A stretch of DNA of 64,000 nt from Candidatus Gaiellasilicea maunaloa (GTDB lineage Bacteria; Actinomycetota; Thermoleophilia; Gaiellales; Gaiellaceae): positions 57,074 to 121,073 of the forward strand of contig JANDLU010000003.1 in assembly GCA_024330215.1 (NCBI GenBank), read 5' to 3'. The notes beneath the pieces are model-generated. The model was not told the DNA's origin and made no database searches. It worked only from the letters and a program-made list of their open reading frames with translations. Of the stretch, positions 7,796 to 16,029 are shown piece after piece (within the stretch, counting starts at the first letter, position 1; every line of letters starts with the position of its first letter). Position numbers and translations under genes: made by a program.

Positions 7796-9402
7796 CACCC
7801 GATCCGGAGCTGCGAGCTCAGGCCTTCCGCAAAGCCGGCCGCGGGAGCGACGCGAGCGCGGTAGGTGCCCGGCGCGAGCTCGGGGTCGATGCGGAAGGCG
7901 CCGAGGTCATCGAGCACGGCCACTCCGGCCGGAACCCAGTCGTCCCCTTCGAGCAGCTCGAGCTGGACCGCCGTCCCCGGACTTGCGGGAGTCACTGTTC
8001 CCTCGAGACCGCCGGCCGCCGGCGACAGCTTGACGAGCGGTGCAACCGGCATTGCGAGGACGGGGCCGGCAACGGCGCCCGCGGAGAGCCTGAAGCTCGT
8101 CGGGGCGAGGAGCTTCGTCGTGAACTGGATCGCGCCGGCAGTGGCTCGCGCGGCGACCTGCGTCCAGATCCCGCCCACACGCTGGGCGAGCACCGTGCTG
8201 CCAACGCCCTTCGCATCGGCGCGCACCGTCACGGTCCGGCCGTAGACGACGGGACCCGCCGGCCGGGTCAGCGTCAGCGAGCCGAGGGTCGTGATCCACG
8301 TCGAGCGCAGTCCGAGCCCGGCACGCAGGGCGGCGGCGGTCACCGTCCTCGGCCCGGCCGAGGTCGTGACGGTAGCGGAGCGCACGCGCCCGGAGGCGCT
8401 CCGGGCGAGCTGGAGTCCGAGCACCGAGCTCGCGATCCCGAGACCCCGCCGAACGGTCGAGTCCGTCACCGCCGTCGGCCCCCAGCGGTCGACCGGCGAG
8501 AGGGAGCTGTACGGATCGACGACGGCGGCAAGATACGGCACGGCCGTGCCGAAGACCTCCGCCGCGGACACCGTCCGACCGCCCGAGGTGGAATGGAAGA
8601 GCGCGTCGACGACCTTGCCCTCGTGGAGCAGGATCCGACCCGCCGTTCCCTTGATCGCGGCGGTCGCTCGGGCGTCCTCGCTCGCGATCCCGCCGTAGAC
8701 CTGGCTGCGGACATCGGCATAGAGGTCGAACGCGCGGCCGCTGACGCGGTGGGCCAGCGCGTACGAGCGAGCGGCGATCGCCTGCGCCTTCAGCGCCTCC
8801 ACCGGCCAGGCGGCCGGCATCTCGCGGGGGACGACGCCAGCAAGGTAGTCCTCGAGTCCGACGAGGTTGATCGCGCTCAGCCTCGAACCGGCGACGGTGA
8901 CGGCGAGCCGGCCCCGGAATGGAGTACCGAGCTCGAGCGGCGCCCGGCCGGGAAGAACGACGATCGGGCCGGCGAGCGGGGTCGGGACGCCGTTCAGCAG
9001 CGGCTCGAGCTTCGGCCGGAGCTCGAGCGGCCCCGCAGGGACCGTGTACGTCGTGCCAAGGACGTCGCGAATGCGGAACGGCGCCTTCGAGGAGACGGTT
9101 AGCACCGGCTTCGACTCCGCGAGCAGCACGCGTACGCGCGCGACCGGTGCCGGGCCGAGCGTCGTGCCGGGATAGAAGTGACCGAGGATCTGCGCATGCG
9201 CTCGACCAGCGTTGGCGAACCCGAGCGCGCCGTACTGGCTCATCCCGACACCGTGGCCCCAGCCCCGGCCGCTGACGAGGAACGTGGTCGCGGCGACCGG
9301 TGCGGGCGAGACCGCGCGCACGCCAGCGTCCGCCTGCGCGGCGAGCACGAGCGCCGCGCAGCCGGATACCGAACCGATGAGAGCGAGAAGCGGGCGCCGC
9401 AT
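7795..9402 (-). CDS. SpoIID/LytB-domain secreted protein (amidase enhancer/lytic type)
   Basis: The 535-residue protein has a strong Shine-Dalgarno (GGAGGATACGA before the ATG) and a signal peptide ending near AAQADAG. The SpoIID domain covers about residues 40-350: FLVSGRGWGHGVGMSQYGALGFA, LVGLEDYLAGVVPREMPAAWPVEALKAQAIAARSYAL, and YGGIASEDARATAAIKGTAGRILLHEGKVVDALFHSTSGGRT. The remaining 180 residues are beta-rich repeats (VYGRTVTVRADA...). Proteins of this kind cleave or promote cleavage of peptidoglycan glycan strands; no sporulation gene is nearby, so a wall-remodelling role is more likely. It is coupled to the downstream subtilase through overlapping stop/start codons. Confidence 0.92.
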   Translation of the reverse strand: MRRPLLALIGSVSGCAALVLAAQADAGVRAVSPAPVAATTFLVSGRGWGHGVGMSQYGALGFANAGRAHAQILGHFYPGTTLGPAPVARVRVLLAESKPVLTVSSKAPFRIRDVLGTTYTVPAGPLELRPKLEPLLNGVPTPLAGPIVVLPGRAPLELGTPFRGRLAVTVAGSRLSAINLVGLEDYLAGVVPREMPAAWPVEALKAQAIAARSYALAHRVSGRAFDLYADVRSQVYGGIASEDARATAAIKGTAGRILLHEGKVVDALFHSTSGGRTVSAAEVFGTAVPYLAAVVDPYSSLSPVDRWGPTAVTDSTVRRGLGIASSVLGLQLARSASGRVRSATVTTSAGPRTVTAAALRAGLGLRSTWITTLGSLTLTRPAGPVVYGRTVTVRADAKGVGSTVLAQRVGGIWTQVAARATAGAIQFTTKLLAPTSFRLSAGAVAGPVLAMPVAPLVKLSPAAGGLEGTVTPASPGTAVQLELLEGDDWVPAGVAVLDDLGAFRIDPELAPGTYRARVAPAAGFAEGLSSQLRIG

Positions 9403-9529
9403 TCGTATCCTCCTACGGTTGAGGCTAGCGCAGGAATTGCGCGTCGTCGGGCCTCTTTACCGAACCTTCAACTCGTCCACGGCCGGACCAGCGGTTTTCC
9501 TCCCCGGCGGCGAGGGCACCGAAGCACCG

Positions 9530-10966
9530 ATGACCTCGATCCTGCCACCCCGCTATCGGCAGCCCGAGCGCATCGCGCGGGGCGGCATGGGCGAGATCTT
9601 CCGCGCCGAGGACGGTGTGCTCGGCAGGATCGTCGCCGTCAAGGTGCTCGCGGAGCGCTTCGCCGACGAGGAGGGGATCCGGCGCCGCTTCACGCACGAG
9701 GCGCTCGCGGCCGCACGGCTCTCGAACGCCCCGAACACGGTCACGATCTTCGACGTCGGCGAGCACGACGACCGGCCGTACATCGTCATGGAGTATCTAC
9801 CCGGAGGCTCGCTGGCCGATCGCCTCGAAGCCGAGGGCGCCCAGCCGCCGGGGCGCACGCTCGCATGGCTCGGGCAAACAGCCGCCGCGCTCGATGCCGC
9901 GCACGTCGCCGGGGTCGTGCATCGCGACGTCAAGCCCGCCAATCTGCTCTTGGACGACGAGGGCAACGTACGAGTCGCCGACTTCGGGATCGCAAGCGCT
10001 GTCGGCCTCGACTCGTTCACCGCCGCCGGAACCGTGCTCGGCACCGCCGGCTACCTCGCTCCGGAACAGGCACGAGGCGAGCAGGCGACATCCTCGAGCG
10101 ACCGCTACGCGCTCGCCGTTGTCGCGTTCGAGTTGCTCACGGGCGAGCGGCCGTTCGCGATGGACTCCCCGACCGCCGAGGCGGCCGCACATGTCCACGG
10201 CCCGATCCCGAACGCCTCCGACCGGAACCCGGAGTTGCCGACCGAGGTCGACGCGGTCCTCCTCCAGGGACTCGCCAAGGAGCCGGAGCGACGGTTCGCG
10301 GCGTGCGCCGACCTCGTCCACGCCCTACGCGACGCGCTCGACGCGGCCGCCGGTCATACGACAGTCGGCGCCGTCCCCGCGGTCGAGCGGCAGCGGAGCC
10401 GCAGCCGGCTCCCGCTCCTCGCGGCGGCCGTGACCGCGCTCGCGCTCGGCGGCGTCGCGCTCGCAGCAGTGCTCGGCGGCGAGGATCCTGTCGAGAACGC
10501 GGTCGACTCGGGTCCGCGCACCGTCAAGGAGACGGTGACCCTCGGGGGTACGACGATCGTCGAGACCGTGACGACCGCCCCCGAGCCGGAGCCCACGACC
10601 GAGCCGCCGCCCACCACCGAGCCGCCGCCCACCACCGAGCCGCCGCCGACAACCGAGCCGCCGCCGACGGAGCCCTCGGGCGACCCCTCGGCACTGAACG
10701 ACCAGGGCTTCGCGCTGATGCAGGCCCGCGACTACGACGGCGCGTTGCCGCTGCTCGAGCAGGCTGTGGCGGGCCTCGCCGGCTCGGGCAGCACCACCGA
10801 GGCCTACGCGAGCTACAACCTCGCCTTCACGCGGCTCGCACTCGCGCACTGCGACGGCGTGCTCGACCTGCTCGACCGCTCGGAGGCGGTTCAGGGCGAG
10901 CGCAAGGAGATCACCAGGCTGCGCCGAGAGGCCGAGCGGAACTGCGGCGGCGGAGGCGACGACTAG
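9530..10966 (+). CDS. Membrane-anchored Ser/Thr protein kinase with extracytoplasmic TPR-like tail
   Basis: I start at the ATG at 9530 (MTSILPPRYRQPERIARGG), giving 478 residues; the longer track ORF begins over the divergent gene. Kinase motifs are complete: glycine loop RGGMGEIF, Lys in VAVKVLAE, HRDVKPANLL, DFGIAS and YLAPEQ. One membrane helix (about residues 294-315, LLAAAVTALALGGVALAAVLGG) separates the PknB-like cytoplasmic kinase from a PTTEPP-repeat linker and a tail that reads like two TPR helices (ALMQARDYDGALPLLEQAV). PASTA domains of true PknB are absent, so the ligand is likely a protein rather than muropeptide. It is divergent from the SpoIID gene. Confidence 0.92.
   Translation: MTSILPPRYRQPERIARGGMGEIFRAEDGVLGRIVAVKVLAERFADEEGIRRRFTHEALAAARLSNAPNTVTIFDVGEHDDRPYIVMEYLPGGSLADRLEAEGAQPPGRTLAWLGQTAAALDAAHVAGVVHRDVKPANLLLDDEGNVRVADFGIASAVGLDSFTAAGTVLGTAGYLAPEQARGEQATSSSDRYALAVVAFELLTGERPFAMDSPTAEAAAHVHGPIPNASDRNPELPTEVDAVLLQGLAKEPERRFAACADLVHALRDALDAAAGHTTVGAVPAVERQRSRSRLPLLAAAVTALALGGVALAAVLGGEDPVENAVDSGPRTVKETVTLGGTTIVETVTTAPEPEPTTEPPPTTEPPPTTEPPPTTEPPPTEPSGDPSALNDQGFALMQARDYDGALPLLEQAVAGLAGSGSTTEAYASYNLAFTRLALAHCDGVLDLLDRSEAVQGERKEITRLRREAERNCGGGGDD
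10582..10672 (+). repeat. Short tandem repeat coding for the PTTEPP linker
   Basis: About five copies of an 18-base unit (GAGCCGCCGCCCACCACC with single-base changes) code for a proline/threonine linker outside the membrane in the kinase gene. Copies are nearly identical at the DNA level, so length variation by slippage is plausible. Confidence 0.85.
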
Positions 10967-11970
10967 TCGCGAACCGCCCAGGCCGACTCGACGACAGGGG
11001 CGCGGCCCTTCATCGACTCCCACCACTCGCGATGGGTCTCGTACCAGCGCACGGTCTGCTCGAGTCCCGCCTCGAACTCGATCGACGGTTCCCAGTCGAG
11101 TTCGGAGCGCAGCTTCGACGAATCGAGCAGGTAGCGCCGATCGTGCCCCGGCCGGTCCGGCACGATCGTCATTAGGCTCTCGGGCTTCCCCGTTAGCTCG
11201 AGCACGAGCTCTGCGATCTCGCCGATGCTCTTCTCCACTCCCGAGCCGACGTTGTAGGTCTCGCCGATCCGACCGCGATCGAGCACGAGCTCGATCGCGC
11301 GGCAGTGGTCGAGCACGTGCAGCCACTCGCGCTTGTTCGCGGTCGACGCGTACATCGGCAGCGGCGCGTCGTCGAGAGCGTTCGTGACGAAGAGCGGAAT
11401 CACCTTCTCGGGAAACTGGAACGGGCCGTAGTTGTTCGAGCAGTTGGTGATCGTCACGGGGAGTTCGTAGGTCTCGCTGTACGCGCGGACAGCGTGATCG
11501 GCCCCGGCCTTCGAAGCGTTGTAGGGCGTGCGCGGACGGTACGGCGTGTCCTCCGTGAAGACGTCGTCGCTGTCGAGAGCGAGATCGCCGTAGACCTCGC
11601 ACGTCGAGACGTGATGGAAGCGCTCGACGCGGTGCTGCCTCACAGCCTCGAGCAGCGTCTGCGTCCCGAGCACATTCGTCCGGAAGAACAGCGTTGGATC
11701 GAGCACGGCCAGGCTGTTGTGCGACTCCGCAGCGAAGTTCACGACCGTGTCGATCTCGTGGTCGCGCAGCGTTCTGCCGGCAAGCTCGGCGTCGCCGATG
11801 TCGCCCTGGACGAAGTCGACCCGGTCGCCGAGGTCGGCGATGTTCCTGCGATCGCCGGCGTACGTGAGCAGGTCGTAGACGACGACGCGATCGTCGGGAC
11901 GGTTCTCGCACCAATAGCGAGCGAAGTTCGAGCCGATGAAGCCGGCGCCACCGGTGACGAGCACGCGCAT
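10963..11970 (-). CDS. rmlB: dTDP-glucose 4,6-dehydratase
   Basis: Starting at the ATG at 11970 (MRVLVTGGAGFIGSNFARYW), the protein has 335 residues, the usual RmlB length; the track start 30 bases upstream is less likely. It shows the extended SDR features GGAGFIGSNF, AAESH, the TCEVYGD strand, the catalytic YNASKAGAD (YxxxK), NCSNNYGPFQFPEKVIPLF and YNVGSG. It converts dTDP-glucose to dTDP-4-keto-6-deoxyglucose, the second step of dTDP-L-rhamnose synthesis, in the cytoplasm. The stop overlaps the convergent kinase gene by 4 bases. It is the last gene of the rml cluster, 134 bases beyond the SRPBCC gene. Confidence 0.95.
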   Translation of the reverse strand: MRVLVTGGAGFIGSNFARYWCENRPDDRVVVYDLLTYAGDRRNIADLGDRVDFVQGDIGDAELAGRTLRDHEIDTVVNFAAESHNSLAVLDPTLFFRTNVLGTQTLLEAVRQHRVERFHHVSTCEVYGDLALDSDDVFTEDTPYRPRTPYNASKAGADHAVRAYSETYELPVTITNCSNNYGPFQFPEKVIPLFVTNALDDAPLPMYASTANKREWLHVLDHCRAIELVLDRGRIGETYNVGSGVEKSIGEIAELVLELTGKPESLMTIVPDRPGHDRRYLLDSSKLRSELDWEPSIEFEAGLEQTVRWYETHREWWESMKGRAPVVESAWAVRD

Positions 11971-12104
11971 GGCGGCAGCGTAACGGCTGGTCGATGTCAC
12001 GAAGTCGACACTGATCCGTCACACGCCCGTTGCACCTCGGCCGCTGGCGTTTCGAGTGGGGGCCTTGCTCCCCCATAGGGGATTCGTGGACCGACGCGGC
12101 CGCG

Positions 12105-12575
12105 CTAGTCGCAGACGAACAGCTTCGAGCCGAGCAGGCGCGCGAGCCCGCGGCCGCCGTTCCGCATCACGTGGTTGTGACTCCAACGGAATGCGGGCCT
12201 CCCGATTGGCGCGATCGCGTTCATCCAGGGGATTGTCGTCTCCACGTTCCACTCGTAGGTGACCGCGGTGCCTCTACCCGACCAGAGCCGCCAGCGTCCG
12301 GTGCCACGAAGCTCGCCGTCCGCCTCGCCCTCGAGCAGGAACGGACGCTCGAGGCGGGTGGTGCGCATCCGGAACTCGATGTCGTAGGGAAGCCTACTCC
12401 GCCAGACGTAGCGGTGGATCGAGCCGACACCGTCGCCGTCGCCCTCGCCGAGCCGATCCGCAATCTTCACCCCCCGCCACCACTCCGGCCAGCGCTCGGT
12501 CGCGTGGATCGCCTCCCAGACATCGTCGACTGGAGCATCGAGGGCCCACGTGGTCAGGAACGAGTAGCGCGCCAC
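12105..12575 (-). CDS. SRPBCC (polyketide cyclase/START-like) protein
   Basis: The GTG at 12575 gives 156 residues (VARYSFLTTWALDAPVDDVWEAIHATERWPEWWRG...). The opening strand followed by the APVDDVWEAI helix and WPEWW is the standard start of SRPBCC helix-grip proteins, which bind small hydrophobic molecules. The track merges it with an unrelated upstream frame. It sits inside the rml cluster between rmlD and rmlB in the same direction, 10 bases after rmlD, so it is probably cotranscribed; why a lipid- or ligand-binding fold lies there is not clear. Confidence 0.82.
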   Translation of the reverse strand: MARYSFLTTWALDAPVDDVWEAIHATERWPEWWRGVKIADRLGEGDGDGVGSIHRYVWRSRLPYDIEFRMRTTRLERPFLLEGEADGELRGTGRWRLWSGRGTAVTYEWNVETTIPWMNAIAPIGRPAFRWSHNHVMRNGGRGLARLLGSKLFVCD

Positions 12576-12585
12576 GGAGCGATCC

Positions 12586-13362
12586 CTAGGCCAGCCGGTC
12601 GATGCACTCTCGAAGCCCGTCCCGCCAATGGGGCAGGGTCGGCGCCCCTTTCTCGCTCCGCAGCACCGAATAGGCCGGCCGCGGCGCCGCGCGCCCGAGC
12701 TCGACGGTGGTGATCCGACGGACACGACAGCGGAGGCCGGCGCCGTCGAAGATCGCGTCCGCGAAGTCCGCCCAGGTGCACTCGCCCTCCGCGGCGACGT
12801 GCCAGATCCCCGAGCGGAGCTCGAGCAACTCGCGGGTCGCCGCGGCCAGATGCCCGACGTAGGTCGGCGAGCCGCGCTGGTCGTCGACGACGGCGACCTC
12901 GTCGCGTTCCGCTCCGAGCCTGAGCATCGTGCGAACGAAGTTGTGGCCGGTCGGGCCGAAGAGCCAGGCGCTGCGCACGATCCATGCGGTCTCGCCGGCC
13001 GCCGCCTCACCGTGCAGCTTCGAGCGGCCGTAGACCGAGAGCGGATTCGGGCCGTCGGACTCGACGTACGGCTCCTGCTTGCGTCCGTCGAAGACGTAGT
13101 CGGAGGAGTAGTAGACGAGCGGCGCGCCCAGCTCCGCAACGTTCGCCGTTCCGCCGACGTTGATCGCGGCGGCCCCCTGCGGATCGTCCTCGGCACCGTC
13201 GACGTCGGTCCAGGCGGCGGCGTGGAGGACGATGTCCGGGCGCGTGAGCAGGGCTGGAGCGGGCAGCGCGACGTCCCACTCCGAGCGGGTCAGCGCCAGC
13301 GCGTCCGGAAACTCCTCCGCGAGCGCCTGCCCGAGCTGCCCGCTCGCCCCGGTGATCAGCAA
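12586..13362 (-). CDS. rmlD: dTDP-4-dehydrorhamnose reductase
   Basis: The protein (258 residues from the TTG at 13362) begins LLITGASGQLGQALAEEF and has the SDR features YYSSDYVFDG and the catalytic YGRSKLHGE, then WIVRSAWLFGPTGHNFV and a C-terminal VLRSEKGAPTLPHWRDGL. It reduces dTDP-4-keto-L-rhamnose to dTDP-L-rhamnose with NAD(P)H. The TTG overlaps the rmlC stop (TTGCTGA); no ATG lies near the fold start, and the nearest alternative is a GTG about 48 bases upstream. Translational coupling to rmlC is likely. Confidence 0.93.
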   Translation of the reverse strand: MLITGASGQLGQALAEEFPDALALTRSEWDVALPAPALLTRPDIVLHAAAWTDVDGAEDDPQGAAAINVGGTANVAELGAPLVYYSSDYVFDGRKQEPYVESDGPNPLSVYGRSKLHGEAAAGETAWIVRSAWLFGPTGHNFVRTMLRLGAERDEVAVVDDQRGSPTYVGHLAAATRELLELRSGIWHVAAEGECTWADFADAIFDGAGLRCRVRRITTVELGRAAPRPAYSVLRSEKGAPTLPHWRDGLRECIDRLA

Positions 13363-13820
13363 GCCGCGAGGTCTCGCGCGGAGAGGATCGGCGTCTCGGT
13401 CTTCCACAGGTGCTTGACGCGCGGATCGGCCCAGCAGAGCCCGTGCTCGTCGGGATCGTCGGCGTCGTACTCCTCCGTGACGTGGTAGAGGAAGAGGCAG
13501 TCGGTCAGCGCCTCGTAGCCGTGAGCGTTGAGGCCGGGGATGTAGATCGCGACAGGGTTCTCCTCGCCGATGTCCTCGGTAAAGGTCTCGCCGCTCTCGC
13601 GGTCGAGGACGACCACGCGCACCATTCCGTGCACGCACGCGAAGAGGTCGTCCTGGCCCCGCTCGTGGAAATGGAGACCGCGCACGGCTCCTCGCCGGGA
13701 GAAGACGAGGTTCGACTGGCGGACCGGCTTCGGCAGCGCGCCCGCCCGCATCAACTCGGAGAACCAACCGCGCTCGTCCTCGAACCGCCGCAGCGGGATC
13801 CTGAGCAGACCCTCGATCAC
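13356..13820 (-). CDS. rmlC: dTDP-4-dehydrorhamnose 3,5-epimerase family protein
   Basis: From the GTG at 13820, which overlaps the rmlA stop (GTGA), the protein has 154 residues. The cupin core is visible: RFEDERGWFSEL, QSNLVFSRRGAVRGLHFHERGQDDLFACVHGMVRVVVLDRESGE, IPGLNAHGYEALTDCLFLYHVTEEYDADDPDEHGLCWADP. The catalytic His (RGLHFH) and Tyr (YHVTEEY) regions of RmlC are kept, but it is about 25 residues shorter than typical enzymes. It is the only RmlC candidate between rmlA and rmlD, so I assign this step; a 3-epimerase or 5-epimerase variant cannot be excluded. Confidence 0.85.
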   Translation of the reverse strand: MIEGLLRIPLRRFEDERGWFSELMRAGALPKPVRQSNLVFSRRGAVRGLHFHERGQDDLFACVHGMVRVVVLDRESGETFTEDIGEENPVAIYIPGLNAHGYEALTDCLFLYHVTEEYDADDPDEHGLCWADPRVKHLWKTETPILSARDLAAC

Positions 13821-14602
13821 GCGACCTTGTTCACTCCCGTGCGGGCGATCAGGGCGCCAATCTCCGGCAGCGACTCCTGCGTCCCCGCGTCCTCCCACCA
13901 GCCGGTCACGCGATGGGCCGCGAGGGTGCCGCGCTCGGCGTAGTGGCGATTCACGTCGGTGATCTCGAGCTCGCCGCGCGACGAGGGCCGCAGGTCGCGG
14001 ATCAGGTCGAAGACGCCGTCGTCGTAGCAGTAGAGGCCGACCACGGCGTCGCTCGACGGCGGCGCGTCGTAGCGCATGTCGACGACGCCGGCCTTCTCGA
14101 CGACATCGGTGACGCGGCCCTCGTCGCCGTAGACGACGACGCCGAAGCGCTCCGGATCGGGCACGTCCTTGACGAAGACCGCCGCGCCGTCGTCGCCCTC
14201 GACGAAGGCTCGGATGGCGGCCACCTCCGCGTACTCGAAGATGTTGTCGCCGAGGCAGACGACGAGCTTGTCGGCACCGACGAAGGTCTCAGCCATTCCG
14301 ACAACCTGAGCGATCCCGCCCGCCTCGACCTGCACCTTGTAGGTCAGATCGAGGTCGAAGAGCGGCTCCTCCGAGCCTCGCCTCGGCATCCGGCCATCGC
14401 CGAGCAGGTCGATTAGCTGGCCCGCGTGCCCCTGCCCCGTCACGATCAGGACGTCGTGCACGCCGGCGAGCTGGAGTAGCTGGAGCGGGTAGTAGATCAT
14501 CGGCCAGCCGCCCACCGGGAGCAGGTGCTTGTTGACGACGCGCGTCAGCTCGCCGAGCCGCGTCGCCTCGCCGCCCGCAGCGATCAGTCCCTTCACGTTC
14601 AT
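13817..14602 (-). CDS. rmlA: Glucose-1-phosphate thymidylyltransferase
   Basis: The ATG at 14602 gives 261 residues (MNVKGLIAAGGEATRLGELTRVVNKHLLPVGGWPMIYYPL). The nucleotide-binding loop is GGEATRL in place of the commoner G-x-G-T-R-L, followed by the NKHLLPV motif. VVCLGDNIFEY carries the metal aspartate and GELEITDVNRHY the sugar-binding part. It makes dTDP-glucose from dTTP and glucose-1-phosphate. The start overlaps the upstream membrane-protein gene (ATGA), and the stop overlaps rmlC, so rmlA-C-D are translated as one coupled block. The short form (about 260 rather than 290 residues) is common in actinobacteria. Confidence 0.92.
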   Translation of the reverse strand: MNVKGLIAAGGEATRLGELTRVVNKHLLPVGGWPMIYYPLQLLQLAGVHDVLIVTGQGHAGQLIDLLGDGRMPRRGSEEPLFDLDLTYKVQVEAGGIAQVVGMAETFVGADKLVVCLGDNIFEYAEVAAIRAFVEGDDGAAVFVKDVPDPERFGVVVYGDEGRVTDVVEKAGVVDMRYDAPPSSDAVVGLYCYDDGVFDLIRDLRPSSRGELEITDVNRHYAERGTLAAHRVTGWWEDAGTQESLPEIGALIARTGVNKVA

Positions 14603-15249
14603 GGCTGGGGCGATGCTACTGCGGGAGTGGCGAGGGGCGTTCGCTCGAGCAGCCAGAACGAGATCTCGACCGCAGGCCCGATCCCGAGCGCGAAGACGAG
14701 CGTGCCGATCCCGACGGTGCCGCCCAGGGCGAAGCCGAGCGCGAGCGCGAGCACCTCGATCACGGTTCGTGCCGTTCCGATCCGTAGGCGAAGCCGCCGG
14801 GAGGCGACGAGCATCAGCGAGTCGCGCGGCCCCGCACCCATGCTCGGCGCGATGTAGAACGCCGACCCGACGCCGAAGCAGGCCAGCGCGAGAGGGAGTA
14901 GACCGATCCGAACCGCCAGGGTCTCGTCCGAGAGTGCCGAGATTGCGTCGATCGCCGTGAGCGCGATCACGAAGCTGCCGATCAGGATCGCGTTCAGGAG
15001 CGTGCCGAGACCGATGTGCGCTCGCAACGCCCAGGCGAGCGCGAGGATAACGCCCGAGACGATCAGGTTGGCGGCGCCGAACGAGACGCCGACCTGCTCG
15101 GCGAGCCCTTGGTGGAGGACGTCCCACGGAGGCAGTCCGAGCTCGGACTCGAGGAAGAGGACGATCCCGACCGCGCAGAGAAAGAGCCCGACGATGAGAC
15201 CTGCGAGCCGGATCGTGAAGCCGCCGCGCAGCTCGGGTGGGGCGTGCAC
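14599..15249 (-). CDS. YczE/YitT-like integral membrane protein
   Basis: The 216-residue protein has five to six hydrophobic segments (LAGLIVGLFLCAVGIVLFL, ANLIVSGVILALAWAL, LLNAILIGSFVIALTAI, IGLLPLALACFGVGSAFYIA, VIEVLALALGFALGGTVGIGTLVFALGIG). The motifs ELGLPPWDVLHQGL and SMGAGPRDSLM are the repeated signature of the YczE family, whose transport substrate is unknown. It is the first gene of the rml operon (its TGA overlaps the rmlA ATG). A part in rhamnan or wall-polymer export is possible but not shown. Confidence 0.85.
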   Translation of the reverse strand: MHAPPELRGGFTIRLAGLIVGLFLCAVGIVLFLESELGLPPWDVLHQGLAEQVGVSFGAANLIVSGVILALAWALRAHIGLGTLLNAILIGSFVIALTAIDAISALSDETLAVRIGLLPLALACFGVGSAFYIAPSMGAGPRDSLMLVASRRLRLRIGTARTVIEVLALALGFALGGTVGIGTLVFALGIGPAVEISFWLLERTPLATPAVASPQP

Positions 15250-15284
15250 GCTTCGGAAGCTACCGGTCGGGGTACGAGCCGCCC

Positions 15285-15488
15285 ATGACGGAGAGAGAAG
15301 TCCAGCACGATCCGCAGGTGCTCGAGGGCGAGGACGAGAGTCCGCGCCAGCCGGCGCCGCCGCTCGACCCGTACACGCCCGAGCCGGGGCCGGGCCCCGG
15401 CGAGCGGCGGGCCTTCCGGGTCATGCGGCTCGCGTTCATCGCGATCGCGATCGCCGTCGCGGTCGTCGTCTACGCCGCGATTCGGTAG
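15285..15488 (+). CDS. Small single-span membrane protein
   Basis: The ATG at 15285 gives 67 residues: an acidic/proline-rich N terminus (HDPQVLEGEDESPRQPAPP) and one C-terminal membrane helix (LAFIAIAIAVAVVVYAAI). It diverges from the YczE gene and ends 2 bases before the stop of the marR gene. The track start 48 bases upstream overlaps the divergent promoter and lacks support. No family is recognised; codon use is normal for the window. Confidence 0.65.
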   Translation: MTEREVQHDPQVLEGEDESPRQPAPPLDPYTPEPGPGPGERRAFRVMRLAFIAIAIAVAVVVYAAIR

Positions 15489-15489
15489 C

Positions 15490-15951
15490 TCACCAGATCG
15501 GACGCAGCGGAGGCAGCTCGCCGGCATGGCGCTCGCGGACGATCTGCTCGAGACCGCGGCGGAGAGCGCTCAACTGCGAGGGGCCGACGTGTTCCGCCCA
15601 CTCCGCCTCGAGCCGACGCTGAACGTCCTCTGCTCGACTCAGCAGCTCACGGCCGCGCGACGAGAGCACGAGCAGGACCGAGCGGCCGTCGGCGACGTTC
15701 CGCTCGCGCTCGACGTAACCCCGCTCGACAAGCGAGTCGACGAGCTTGGCCACGCCTTGCTTCGTCATGCCGAGAAGCCCGGCAAGTTGCGTTGCTGTGG
15801 CACCGTTTACCCCGATCCCGTTCAAGGCGAAGCCGTGCGTCGGCCTGAGGTCTGGATGCCCCGCTGCGCGGAGACCCTCGTTCAGCTCGTCCGCGACCAA
15901 TCTGGTCGCCATCAGGAGGAGCCGCGCGAGCGGTAGCTCAGCCATGTCCAT
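15490..15951 (-). CDS. MarR family transcriptional regulator
   Basis: The ATG at 15951 (MDMAELPLARLLL) gives 153 residues; the track extends to a TTG within the operator. A winged helix is evident: NGATATQLAGLLGMTKQGVAKLVDSLVERGYVERERNVADGRSVLLVLSSRGREL, with the wing DGRSVLL. The dimerisation helices are at both ends. It lies divergent from a truncated cupin gene, and a long inverted repeat starts 5 bases before its start codon, so it very likely controls its own expression and formerly the cupin gene. Ligand unknown. Confidence 0.9.
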   Translation of the reverse strand: MDMAELPLARLLLMATRLVADELNEGLRAAGHPDLRPTHGFALNGIGVNGATATQLAGLLGMTKQGVAKLVDSLVERGYVERERNVADGRSVLLVLSSRGRELLSRAEDVQRRLEAEWAEHVGPSQLSALRRGLEQIVRERHAGELPPLRPIW

Positions 15952-15955
15952 CAGG

Positions 15956-16009
15956 ATAGACAACCTGGTGGTAGAACCTTGCTAGGCTTCGGTCAGCTTG
16001 GTTGTCTAT
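15956..16009. promoter_or_regulatory. Inverted repeat in marR/cupin divergent region (putative MarR operator)
   Basis: ATAGACAACC (15956-15965) and GGTTGTCTAT (16000-16009) are perfect 10-base inverted arms, with centres 44 bases apart. One arm abuts the marR start codon, and the other overlaps a TATTAT -10-like hexamer (16007-16012) facing the cupin fragment. The spacing, about four helical turns, would put two dimers on one face. Binding by the adjacent MarR protein is inference. Confidence 0.65.
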
Positions 16010-16029
16010 TATCGAAGGAGCTGAGCTCG

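Noticed and set aside
10582-10672. Regular repeats considered as CRISPR
   Set aside because: Units are adjacent without spacers and in frame, coding PTTEPP; no cas genes in the window.
9178-11175. 665-aa + strand ORF
   Set aside because: Out-of-frame reading of the kinase gene; the kinase motifs are all in the other frame.
12057-12075. TGGGGG/CCCCCA hairpin between the SRPBCC gene and rmlB
   Set aside because: Only 6-base arms and no T tract; too weak to call a terminator.
15952-15963. TTG start for marR given by the track
   Set aside because: It lies in the inverted repeat; the in-frame ATG 12 bases downstream gives a normal MarR start.
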